In this document: one piece after another, positions 1 through 11,183 of the stretch
Position numbering within the stretch: position 1 is the first letter of the stretch
Layout of the letters: every line of letters starts with the position of its first letter
Origin: Trifolium pratense
Lineage: Eukaryota; Streptophyta; Magnoliopsida; Fabales; Fabaceae
Assembly: GCF_020283565.1 (NCBI RefSeq)
Contig: NC_060063.1
Location: 7,772,563 to 7,836,562 of the forward strand
Length of the DNA stretch: 64,000 nt
Reading direction: 5' to 3'
Position numbers and translations under genes: made by a program
The notes under the pieces: generated by a model
What the model saw: the letters and a program-made list of their open reading frames with translations, nothing else
Told to the model about the DNA's origin: nothing
Databases searched by the model: none

Positions 1-539
1 ATCAAGAAGCCATCCTTAGTCCTTTTAAGATATCCATGGATATTCTTGATGGTGATCTAATGACAATCACTAGAAATAATTTGGTACATATTGTTTATGC
101 TAATAGCATATAGTACACCTGGTCTAGTACATATCATGATGTACATGATCAATCCAATTGCCAAAGCATTTGGTTACTCCTCATGCATCCCTTTCTCGTA
201 TAATGAGGTTGGATATTGTCTTTCAGACAAAATACATCATGTGACGTATGCAATGATTTCAATAAAATTAAGCACACGAGGTGTCTGTACACTTCATCAA
301 ATATGTATGTAGGCTAAGGTTGAGATATGTCAACAATCTATCTCTATAGATTTTGATTCCTATCTTTTAGGAAGTCTCACCTAAGCATTTAATCAAGAAA
401 CAATTACCTAATCATGTCTTACATGTGTAGTGTATGAAAATTGTCTTGATGATCAGTATGTTATCCACATACAATACCAGATTAATTTAAATACTCCCAC
501 TGAATTTCTTGTGTGCACAAGATTTCCTTTATTAATCTT

Positions 540-1680
540 AGTTTTCATAAAACTAGATCAACGAAACCGATAATTCAACTTTGAGAAATTTGAACAAATT
601 CATAAATGAATTTTGTAATTTTTACACTTTCTAGCATCCTTTAGATTAACGAAGCCCCATCCATATGTCAAATACATATGTAAGGTCATTCCAATTAAGG
701 AATGTAACCTCGTTGTCCATCTGCCAGAACTCGTAATAAAAGATACAACAATTGCAAGTGAAATCAAATGAGTTTAAGTACTATGAATGAAATAAAGGTT
801 TCATCATTTGTGTGAAACTTTTCACATCCAATCACACCATAAAGGTATTCACAATACCATCCATGTGAGTCTTTACAACAAGACCCAATTTCATCATATG
901 GGTCTTACCCATTTAGATGTCAAAACCAATATCAATATATGGTTTGTGTACATGGACTCTATTTAAGATTCCGCCACTTCTCAGAATTTAGGTCACTCAC
1001 GACCTCCTAATAAGTCACATTTTCATCTTCTATGAGCATCAGATCACCTTGTTGAGTCATGGTAAAACCATGTCTCTCAACCGTGTGATATGACATATCC
1101 GACTTATATAGGTCTTGTGCTACTCGAATTGGTGATCCAATAACAACCCTTGTGGAACTGATTCCATGTTCATTCTCAAAAGATATGTATTTTGTGGTAC
1201 TTGAATTTACTCAAGTTCTACATTACTCCCACTATCTATTCTAGAGACACATTCCTTCTAAAGGAATATTTTAATTCTAGTAACAAAACAACTTTTGTCA
1301 TAGTGAGCGTTGTAGAATTAGTATTCCTGAGTTTCTTTAGGATACCTCCACAAATACACATTCATCCAAGTCGGAATTAAGTTTATCTAATAAACCTTAC
1401 AATCCAAACTATCATAAAGTCGAACTAGGTACTCTTACCTCCATATCAAATATGGTGTCTTTATGATTTCTTTTATTGGAACTTTTGTGGGTAAAGAATA
1501 ACTCTAATTAAAATAAATTTCCGAAAGAGTCGTTGGAGATATAAACGAACTATCTTATTTGTAATCAAGTTAAACATGATGTAATATAAATAGTTGTTAC
1601 TATACTCCTTATCTAAGTATTTACCATTACGACTTGTTCGTATGGTCTTAATACTTTTCAAAATTATTCCTTTACTTCAT
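540..1680 (-). pseudogene. Decayed copia pol (integrase and reverse transcriptase remnants), copy A
   Basis: Reading the minus strand, 1473-1661 carries a remnant of the integrase segment before the conserved Asp-Asn-Gly-Gly region ([17 protein letters not shown] where the family has a S-D-x-G-G-E-Y motif). Around 1250-1370 is the segment just after integrase (YPKETQEY, then FYN, then FVTRIKIFL), interrupted by stops at 1318-1320 and 1258-1260. Around 580-720 is reverse transcriptase homology. These short pieces cannot make protein. Both named stops recur at the matching places in copy B. Confidence 0.8.
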
Positions 1681-4622
1681 TCATAAATTCTTTGAACAAA
1701 TTCAAAGAATCATACTTTGTGTCAACCACACATATTCACAACTACTAAGCTAATTAGTAATGTAAATGAAGTAAAAGAAATAAAATTATATCTAGCAAAT
1801 AATTAGTTTAGTGGTTCATATACATCTCATATGTATATATTTCAAATAGATCAAATGTCACTTTGCCTTAGTTGGTAATTGACATACTGAACTATTTTCA
1901 AAAGTGGAACTCACATCCTTCAAATGATATAAATCAAATGAGTCCAAAAATTCCTATCTATGGAGTATGGAAATGTGTGTCTCACCTATTAGTACTAAAC
2001 AATATTAATTGCCACTAATTTACAAGGTTCAAATCTTATTTGATCCTTATTCATCATTGTTATAGATAAGGTTATCAAGTTGATGGAACTCAATTCCATT
2101 ACTCAATTAGAACAATAGAATAGAAAACATTATTTGGATAATGAAACAACACTTGTCTATTATTCAAACAAGCAGTCCTTTTTCTTGTCAATACAAGGTT
2201 TAGGTCCAATGTTTCTATTATTAAATGAAACATAATAACAATTATTTGGTTCCATGTCAAACTCAACTTCTACGATCAATGAAACTATTTCATTCTAAAC
2301 GTAGGTTGACTTTATCTATGGTCAAATTTTCACTTCTTTAAAACAACTTCATATTTCAACAAATATGAAATTAACAACTGGTATCATATACCTAAGATAA
2401 AAAGTGGATAATTTAACTTTCTATAACAAGGTCTATGAAGAAGTCTTACTTCTTTCTTCCACTTTAACTCTTTCAAAATCATTAGTAGTTTTTCTCGTAT
2501 TTGAGAGAACAATTCTCAATACATGTACCAATTCAGAAACTCCTTTCTGAACTATTTATCCTTCGTAAGGACATTTTACAGTAAAATATAAAATATATGT
2601 CAAATATATCTAACTACGAAAATAAGAATATTTGTATCATGAATAAAACATGTTTAACTAGGTCTTTAATTAAATATGCTCCCACTATTTTACTCAAACC
2701 AAATGACCCTCGACATTTGATTCGGAAAATCTCGTTGGAAGATTTTCTAGTGGGAATGAGATCCATATTTTACTATGTTCTAAGTCTACGTTGGACTGAT
2801 TACACAAAACATAGTTATTTTAGGTAGGAAACTCCTTTCCAATTGTATCTCATACAACTCTCATATCCTTTTCGTTGGGTGAATAACACTTATTCTAATC
2901 CATCATATGGAGAAACCCAACACTTGCTTCTAAAATCATATAATCATATTATATTTCTTTTAGTTAAGTTAGACTCATTGAATAGCAATCGGGTAAACTG
3001 GTTACCTCACCGCAACTTATCAATATAGACAATGCACTTTACGTTGGCAAAACCTACATTGATCGATATTGATCTTGAAGGGTGCTAAATGTTGGAAAGC
3101 TTTCAACTTAATATTTCTTTTAAGGGATTTTAATTAAATTTAATCTCACCGTATTTTGTATCTCATACAAAACGTGTTTCAATTTACATGACACTCATAT
3201 AAATATATGTTTAACAATTATATAAAATATTCAAAACATATATAATTAAAACATTCATCTCATGCATCACATACATAAAATAAACTAAGGTAGTATAGTT
3301 ATGGCCTCCTAAAATGAAAGAATTAAATAAACTAATTTATTACAATTCTTTGACCCTCGAGCAAACTTTTCAAGTTACTTCGTCGACATCCTTCGTTTGG
3401 CTTTGTCTCCCGTCATCACGAGCAATTACAATTATTTAAAATAAATAAAGTAAGTAAATTATTACGACACGCAGGCCGTATTTATAAAATAATAAACCAC
3501 GACACGCAGGTCGTATTTAAACCAAATAAAATAAACGCCAAACACGCTAAGGCCATAACTATATACCTCTAAGAATTAATTGATTAAAATTTAATCAATT
3601 AAAATAATCAATTATAGTATTGCACTATTATTATTAATCTCAAAATTTGAATACATAAAATTAATTCAAATAATTAATTTAAAACAGAATCAAACATTTT
3701 GATTCACACGCTTTTAAAGTGCCAAATAAATTAAATTTGAATAAAATCTTTTAATTCACAATTAAATCTTTTTATTCAAAACCAAAACAAATTTATGCAA
3801 ATTATTTTGAATAAAATTATTGACGATTCTCCAATCATCAAATATAGTAATTTAATTAAAACTCTTTTAATTAATAATCAATTTTGTAGTATCAAATCGT
3901 ATCTTAACAATTAAGAGCCAATCGTAACAAATCAGAGTTTTTATTTGTCTCACAAATATATTTATATCATAAATATAGCTTCCAATTTGTTACAAGCAGT
4001 ATGGAAAATATTTCCAGAGACTATACATATTAAAAGCAACTTCAATCAAGTTTGTTATATCCAATAACAACCAATTCACGTTTTATCAAATTGTATATAT
4101 CTCATATATATAATAAGTGATAAAGAGAATATTGAATCATATTCAAAACTAGAGAATTTGTTATTGAAGCACATATAGCCACATAATAAAGAAAATATCA
4201 ACATATAATCTAAATTATGCATATAAACTTTTGATACTGGTATAGCAGATCACACATAGGGATTAAAATATTGTTAACATGTTGCTTCTTCAAATTAAAC
4301 GTGAAAGCAAAATCAAGCACATGAATCAAAACACCTTTAAAATATTGCGTCAATATAATTATTATAATAGTTTTGAATCTAATAATAATAAAATTATATA
4401 CTAGTTTTCGAATCAAATTCCATCTGCTCCAACCATTGAAGCATAAAACTAGTAATTATCATTCAAGTATATATCACATATATACAGAACAAAACCAGAA
4501 TGCTTTTCACGAAGAACAACATATATACAATTAAATAGATTTATATAATTATGAATATAACACTATATAAACATCAATATATATCAATCCGATTTGAATA
4601 TAATGATTTAATTAGAACCGAA

Positions 4623-4634
4623 GCTCTGATACCA
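4623..4634 (-). other. Primer binding site of copia copy A
   Basis: On the minus strand this reads TGGTATCAGAGC, the standard plant Ty1-copia primer site, complementary to the 3' end of initiator methionine tRNA. It lies one base inside the LTR. This fixes the orientation of the element. Confidence 0.9.
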
Positions 4635-4635
4635 C

Positions 4636-6030
4636 TAAAGGGATTTAAGAGGGGTTTTTCAAAATAATTAATCCTCTTAGCGGAACAATCCCGATGAACG
4701 GATCTTGATTAAACCATTAATCACAAATCAAAGAATACAAAACCACAAGTTTATGTGTTTACCTCTTGAAGTGTAGAATCTTTGAGGTAGAAACTGTTTC
4801 TGATCACGAGCTAAACAAAGTAGCGATGCATCTACTCAGTCCACACGAACATAACTTCTCCAATGACCGGTGCTAGCCAATTTCACCAGAGATTCAGAGA
4901 GAATAGGGTTTAGAGAGAGGCGGCTAGGTTTCACTTTGTAAATTAGGTTAAAAGCTTACAAAACTTCATCACAAGGGTTCTATTTATAGAACCACTTGTG
5001 TGGTCATCAAACTAAGCATTGCACCGTACCTTACGGTGGACCGCATTTCTCTATTTTCATAAATTAAATAATAAGTCATACTTAATTATTTAATTACTAA
5101 TAAGTCCTACTTATTATTTTATAAATAAGTCTTACCTATCTATTTCTCTCATCTATCTGTTCTTTGTGTGTGACCCTATAGGTTCTCGTAACGTTGGCGA
5201 TAATATTAAATCACATATTTAATATTATAAACAGTGAGCGGTATCTAGCAACACATCACTGCTACCCAAGTGACGAGAATGTCATGTGATCTGACGAAAC
5301 CTTTATGTGATAACGATCGTGTGTATAATTACCCCTTTGCCCTTATATCTATATTGAACACAAGGCATAGTATGTCACCCTTGCTAAGTTCAATATTGGG
5401 CCCATAGACATATCTCTTGTTATGTAGGAGGGGCAAATTCCATCTAGGTCACTCATGTCCCTCAGCATGATTCGTGGAATACCCATCAACCAACTTTATA
5501 GTCATCCTGTTACGGATAACGTTTGAATGACAACAAGGTAATACACTCCTACATCTAGGGTACATAGTGATTTCAGGTCGAAGGGTGGAATACACCATTA
5601 TCACTATGAGAATAACTTATGACACTTTTCATAACATACTATGTAGTATTCTCATGGCGGGTCAATCCAATATAAATATTACTCCTAACATTTATATCTA
5701 TGTGAAGACTTGATATCTCATATCCATGACTCGTGAGATGAGGTCATCAGTCTACTCACATAATAGTCTCTATGTTTTATCGTTATCCCACATCACAGTA
5801 AAACTTGACTATGGATACTTTAAGAATAATGTCCTTATGTTTAATGGAGTCTCACTATTAAGTCACACTTAATGTTCCATTAATTAGACTAGCTATTCTA
5901 GGGACTTTATTAGTTACAAATAAACATAATAAAGTAATGCCTTATTATATATATTAAATATATAAATCAAAGTCATCATACAAAAGACGATTCTATCAAA
6001 ATAGATTGGCTTTTAGGGCTTACTCCAACA
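4636..6030 (-). repeat. 5' LTR of copia copy A
   Basis: The minus-strand sequence begins TGTTGGAG and ends next to the primer binding site. It matches the LTRs of copy B over most of its length but is 1395 bp against 1511 bp. Copy B has extra sequence, for example around 36540-36650 and a second copy of a short ACCGTAAGGTACGGTG-like motif near 37030. The inner end reads CCCTTTA where copy B reads CCCTTCA, so the usual terminal CA is lost here. Confidence 0.85.
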
Positions 6031-6031
6031 A

Positions 6032-6416
6032 GATGATCACGTGGAATGGTTAAAGAAATATGAATGGCGTGCCATGAACAATGATGTTGAACTTGAAGAT
6101 ATGTATATGGATTTAAATTCTAAAGAGTTACCATATCGTTTGTCTATTACATTAAAATAAGTTTTGTAGTTCCAAATATATCCTAATTTGGCATTTGAAA
6201 GTGAATTCCCCTTTATATTGATTATTGTAGACTTTTAAAAAGGACTTCGCTGCATATATTAGAGCAATTGGATACAACTATGTGAGGTTGTATGGATCTA
6301 CAAGTTATGAATGTATTTGCAAAGTATTGAAATTTCAACAAGGAAATTATAAGATAGTCAAGTTTGGAATTGACTGGATGAAATTCATTCATACAAATGG
6401 TTATATGATTGTGTAA
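6032..6416 (+). pseudogene. B3-domain-like gene fragment next to the copia LTR
   Basis: Two short coding-like blocks lie directly right of the copia LTR. 6032-6160 encodes 42 residues containing HVEWLKKYEWRAMNN and ends in a stop. 6231-6416 follows a possible acceptor (TTGTAG) and encodes 61 residues ending KFGIDWMKFIHTNGYMIV. The pattern Trp-x-x-Phe followed by Asn-Gly resembles the end of plant B3 DNA-binding domains; the assignment is by eye and weak. The left part of the gene is missing at the retrotransposon boundary, so the insertion may have truncated it. Confidence 0.4.
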
Positions 6417-6771
6417 TTCCTTAAAGTTCATGTTACTGATCATATTCCTAATTAAGTTGTAATTTTCTTATTTCATTTTATGTCTGTCATGTTTTCTTTC
6501 TTTCTATGATTTGTGTAATGTTCAACTATGTTTGTAATCTTTTATTTCCATTGCTAATGTATGTCATGTTTTATTTGTTTATAATTGTCTTTTTAAATAT
6601 GTAACTCATCCTACAAATGTCAACACAAACTTGCAAATACTACAAAAATATAACATTATAAGGTCCACAATAACTAAACATTAATTTGAGTTACTCCACA
6701 ACTAATAAAGATAACAATAATTAAATATTCCAACATTAACATTAAAACCAGATAACATTAAATCAAGCTTC

Positions 6772-7068
6772 ATCAACTTTAAAGAGATAATTTCTAGAAT
6801 CTGGACCAAATTTGAAACACACAATATCTCCTCCACCAAATTTGTTGTTTTCAATAATAAACTCTCATTGCGATCCTAATTCGACAGTACCAAAAGGATC
6901 GATATTTACCCATAGAACATAAGTTTCTTCATCATCAGTGCAAACACATAAATCTTCAATACCTTTCTCAGTCAAATATTCGGCAAAAATTTCATCTACG
7001 ATCTGAAAAACAAACAAAAAATTTAACATAATTTCATCAAATGCAAATACAAAATAAAACTTAACCAA
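6772..7068 (-). pseudogene. B3-domain-like gene fragment, opposite strand
   Basis: On the minus strand an open stretch from 7068 ends in a stop at 6865-6867, but homology-like sequence goes on in the same frame to 6772. After the stop it reads EFIIENNKFGGGDIVCFKF, close to the B3 signature of an x-x-N-x-L-x-x-G-D-x-x-x-F strand. The stop, the lack of an upstream exon and the small size make this a broken fragment. It faces the fragment at 6032-6416, so the two are not exons of one gene. Confidence 0.4.
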
Positions 7069-7830
7069 TGTGTTATGGTTAGCAAATGCTTCGGTCAGAA
7101 CAACATCAAACTATTGAGATCTCAATGATAAATGACTTCTACTAGGCAAAATATCACAACAACAAGTAATTTCCTTGAACGCCAAAACTCCAAAAATTTA
7201 ACCGCCATAAACAAAACTTCAACATTGTCAGGAAAACCTTCAAACCTTTTCAATTCTTCCCAACCTTCTACAATTAGGAGGATATGAATAGCACCTATTG
7301 TATTTTAGCTTATAGTAGCTACCACTTTTGTTTAAAACATACTAATCATCTTTCAACTGGTTCTTGAATTTGTTATGTAAAGCAGGATCTACTTCAGCAA
7401 AGTTCTGTAAAACGAAATAAATCTATAAATAACATAAAAAAATTTATTTATTTATATAAGTTTATTATATTAATAGATTTCTCACAAATCTGACTTTGTA
7501 TCTGAATCGTTGAAAAGCTTGCCATTGAACAATTAGTTAAAATATCTCTCACTCCTCCAATTGTATTGTCTCCCATTCTCAAAATTTGTTTTCTTCAAGT
7601 TTGAGAACTACAACATGACTCATAAAACTTATACTGTCATCCAACTCAATAATAATAGTTTATAAAAATATTTCAATAATCAATTTTTTTATTATCCATG
7701 ATATTTTTATGTTTTTAAAGATTGTGGATATCAATACATGCATGTGACTTACAGTTTTATGATTTGTTTGAATTTGCATCTTCATTACTATCGTTTGTTT
7801 AGCGCATTATCAGTAAATTTATGTGACTTA

Positions 7831-8157
7831 TACTCCCTCCGATCACATTTATAAGCAAAAAAAACACTTCAAATTTTGGTCACTATTATAAGCAAAAGTT
7901 AACTACTTTTACCTAATTAATATTCTCATTCCAAATATACCTTATTTAATTATATTATTTTTTCTTTAAGCATTTTATTACATTTTACTTTTTAAAAGGT
8001 GCATGTGATTTCCATGTAAAAGAAATTTTATTTTTAAAGGGCAATATACTAAACTTGTGATGTTTTATATTAATTCAAGAAAATTAACTACACTCAACTA
8101 AGTTCCTTAAACACCGCGCAAGTATTTTTTTGCCTATAAATGTGACCGGAGGGAGTA
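7831..8157. mobile_element. Stowaway-like MITE
   Basis: The element starts TA-CTCCCTCCGATCACATTT and ends TGTGACCGGAGGGAG-TA. The ends are inverted repeats of each other and a TA duplication flanks them, as expected for Tc1/mariner-type (Stowaway) MITEs. It has no coding capacity. Confidence 0.85.
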
Positions 8158-8475
8158 GTTTGTTCAATGCTCTAATTAATGCATGTGACTACATAAGAAA
8201 GAACATTTAAACTATAGACAAGCATGAACAAACGATCTATCCTGACAACAATATCTGAAAGTTAGACAAGAATCTCGACTATACACTTCTGTGAGAATCT
8301 CAATTGTACACAAGCATGCGTTTAATTTAAAGCCATTTTCCTCGATAATGCTTCTCAAAATAATAGTAATACTTTCGCGTGACAACATTTCATATACTTA
8401 CTATAAGTCCCAACCAATTATTCAATACACTGTCCGTCCAAAATTTTAACATAATAGATTAGTAGTATTATTTGG

Positions 8476-8723
8476 TACTCCCTCTCCGTCCCAAATCTTT
8501 AGTCTTTTTAGATTTTTAGTTTTGTCCCAAAACTTTAGTCCTTTTAAGAAACCAATGCACATTTAGTGATATTTTACCATTTGTACCCTTACTAAAGTTA
8601 AAACATTAATTAAATATATTTTCTCTTTCTTAATAAAGTAAGGATAAAAATGACTTTACTTATCATTTCTTAATATCCGTGCAAAACTCCAAAAAGACTA
8701 AAGTTTTAGGACAAGTGAAGTAT
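8476..8723. mobile_element. Degenerate Stowaway-like MITE
   Basis: The left end is TA-CTCCCTCTCCGTCCC and the right end is degenerate (GGACAAGTGAAG-TA). The subterminal sequences CAAATCTTTAGTC and GACTAAAGTTTTAGG are inverted copies. The same family recurs at 16383-16639 and as the shell of the composite at 48385-49626. Confidence 0.7.
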
Positions 8724-9335
8724 AAGAGAAAGAAGAGAGAAATAGAAAAAAAAAAGTTTTATTTTGAAAAAAGATAAATAATTTTATTTTTAATAAATGA
8801 CAAAAGTAGTCATCAATAGGTGTTGGACCCACATCATTTTATTCTCTCTTCCCTATATCAAAGATGTGCATGGAAAACAAGTCATTTATTTTCGGACAAA
8901 GTAAGTAGTACATTTGTAACAAAAAAAAAGTAGTACATTTCAATTCGTTTGCATTAAATTTCATTAAAATAACCTTAAAGTTATCCGCAAAAAAAATAAA
9001 TTTTCGCCATATTCTCACATTAACTTTAAGACTTAAGGTGATACATTATTGTACATTCATGCTTACACTTATCGTATTGTCACTTCTACAACTACAAGAC
9101 AAAACTTTTCATTTTTAATTAATATTCAAATATTCTTATGAATATTTCTCTATATAATACATCAACTCTCAAAACATTACACAATCCTACATCATGGCTT
9201 TAATAACTTTGTTGAACATGGAACCTACAACAAATGAAACAATTGTAAGACTATCCTACTAAATTGCGAAGAAGTCCAACCATTTATTGATGGATTAAAC
9301 TTAACTTGATCTATCATTTTATATTAATCGTATAG
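8724..9335. other. Non-coding AT-rich spacer
   Basis: I see no gene, repeat boundary or RNA gene in this stretch. It lies between a MITE and the CACTA remnant and may include decayed CACTA sequence. Confidence 0.5.
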
Positions 9336-9336
9336 A

Positions 9337-9411
<75 letters not shown>
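9336..9411. repeat. (TAA)n microsatellite
   Basis: An uninterrupted trinucleotide run of about 25 units lies just before the first recognisable CACTA transposase exon. Its length makes it likely to be polymorphic. Confidence 0.95.
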
Positions 9412-9417
9412 TCATTG

Positions 9418-10381
9418 TGTTAGATGCTTTGTGCAATATTTGGAAGAAAGTCATCCAAATATAAGTCGAACTGTCGTGGACGGTCGGATTGCATCTGAAT
9501 TTCCAAGTTGGTTTCGAGCATATGTAAGTGTCATACAATTTCAAAAGCGATTTCAACTATAATACATGACTTATGTTGTAGTTGTGAAATATAATGAGTT
9601 TTATGTTGCTTGTTGATAGGTACATGACAAAAATAATATGGTGCAAAATTTCTATTTGCACCAGTTAGCATATGGCCCTAAGAAGAAGGTTCATACTTGG
9701 CCTATTTATTTTGTCAATGGTTTTAAGTTTCATACAGCAGAGTGGAGTGTCGGTAAGAAAACTCTTAATTGTGGAGTTTGTGTCAAGGGTGACGATGAAG
9801 GAGTTGAAGAAAATTATTATTATGGGAATATTAAAGAGATTATGCAAGTTGAATACCTAGGAGAACCAACCAAACAATTAGTTTTATTTAATTGTGAATG
9901 GTTTGATGTTGTTGCTAATCGTGGCATGAAGGTACAACACCAATATGGCATTGTGGAGGTTCATCATCGTAGAAGATATTCAATTTATGATCCTTTCATA
10001 TTTGCAAGAAATGCTATTCAAGTTTATTACGTACCTTACCCAGGAAGATTAAAAGAAAAGATTGATTGGTGGGTTGTCATTAAAACCAAACCTAGAGGCA
10101 GAGTCGATGATCGATATACATTAGAGGTTGCATATCAAGATTCCACAACAACTACAACAAGGGTGGAATTTATAGAAAATGATGAGCTACTTGGTCATTT
10201 AAGAGATGAAGGGGAATATGAGGATATAGAAATGAGTATTGAGGAACTAGAAAAAGAACATGATGAGACTGACGAGGAGAGCGAGGACGACGAATTTGAT
10301 TTAGAAAACTCCGAGTATCATAATGATGACACTGACAATCATACGGATGATGATGATGATGATGATAGAAATAGTGATTAG
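9418..10381 (+). pseudogene. CACTA (En/Spm) TNP2-type transposase, C-terminal part with DUF4216
   Basis: Two exons remain. 9418-9523 encodes YLEESHPNISR and SEFPSWFRAY before a GTAAGT donor; 9620-10381, after TTGATAG, encodes the rest to a stop. The second exon carries the DUF4216 pattern known from the C-terminus of CACTA TNP2 proteins: NGFKFHTAEW, then VLFNCEWFD, then QYGIVEVHHRRRY and VYYVPYPG. The protein ends in a very acidic Glu/Asp tail of about 70 residues. The large N-terminal catalytic region of TNP2 is not visible upstream, so this is a truncated element even though the surviving frame is open for about 250 codons. A TnpA-type gene follows in the same orientation, the usual CACTA order. 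Confidence 0.82.
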
Positions 10382-10615
10382 TAAATATTGTAATATTATT
10401 ATTATTAATAGAGGCAAATTCGTTGTTTCGGCAGCAATCAGTCCTGCATATTATTATTATTATTATTATCATTATCATTACAAACTTCTTTATTTGTACT
10501 TTCCATCCTTCTATTTATTTGTGTGTCCCTTTACATTCATCTGTTATATTTTTTGGCTTATAGTTTATTAATTTATTCTATAAACAATTCTAATATTTTT
10601 TCTTACTAATTGCAG

Positions 10616-11138
10616 ATGGCAGGTAAAGATAAAGTTAAAGAAAAAGATTCCAAGACTCATAAATCCACACATCCCAAATATTCAACTCCACAAATGACAT
10701 CTCATGACGCACCTCCTCATATGACATCTCAAGATGCACCTGCTCGTATGACACCTCATAGGACATTGAATGTTATAATTCCTACTCGTAGTGCACCCTC
10801 TTCAAACAAGTCTAGTGGTGCACCTCTTCATAGGTCATCTAATGTCCATCATGCTTAAGTCGCATCTGCTAGAACATCTAATGTCTCAGGTCCTCATGAT
10901 GTTTCTCATGCTGCATCTTCTAGGACATCTAATGTCCCTCCTCCTCATGTAGCTCATGATGTTCCTCGTGCTGCTTTTGCTAGGACATCTAATGTCCCTC
11001 TTCCTCATGTAGCATCACAATCTAATTCACAACCTTATGATTCTGATGGAGCAGAAACCCCAATATTAAGTGAAAATGTCGACCCATCTGAGACACAAAA
11101 TAGTGATGGAAAACAAACTTTAACCCTCGAGTTACAAG

Positions 11139-11183
<45 letters not shown>

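Larger units (their letters stand above)
1..6030 (-). mobile_element. Ty1-copia LTR retrotransposon copy A, truncated by window edge
   Basis: Read on the minus strand, the element starts at 6030 with TGTTGGAGTAAGCCC, runs through a 1395-bp LTR, a methionine-tRNA-type primer binding site and about 4.6 kb of internal sequence, and leaves the window at position 1. The internal part aligns along its length with copy B at 35900-43957. It has no long open frame; integrase and reverse transcriptase homology survives only as short pieces broken by stops. No gag could be recognised. The second LTR lies to the left of the window, so the target duplication cannot be checked. The element abuts a B3-like gene fragment on its right. 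Confidence 0.88.

Noticed and set aside
9314..9556. Minus-strand frame with a long leucine run
   Set aside because: It is the (TAA)n microsatellite read as TTA codons.
10170..10478. Minus-strand His- and Ile-rich frame
   Set aside because: Antisense of the acidic tail (GAT repeats) of the CACTA protein and nearby ATT repeats.
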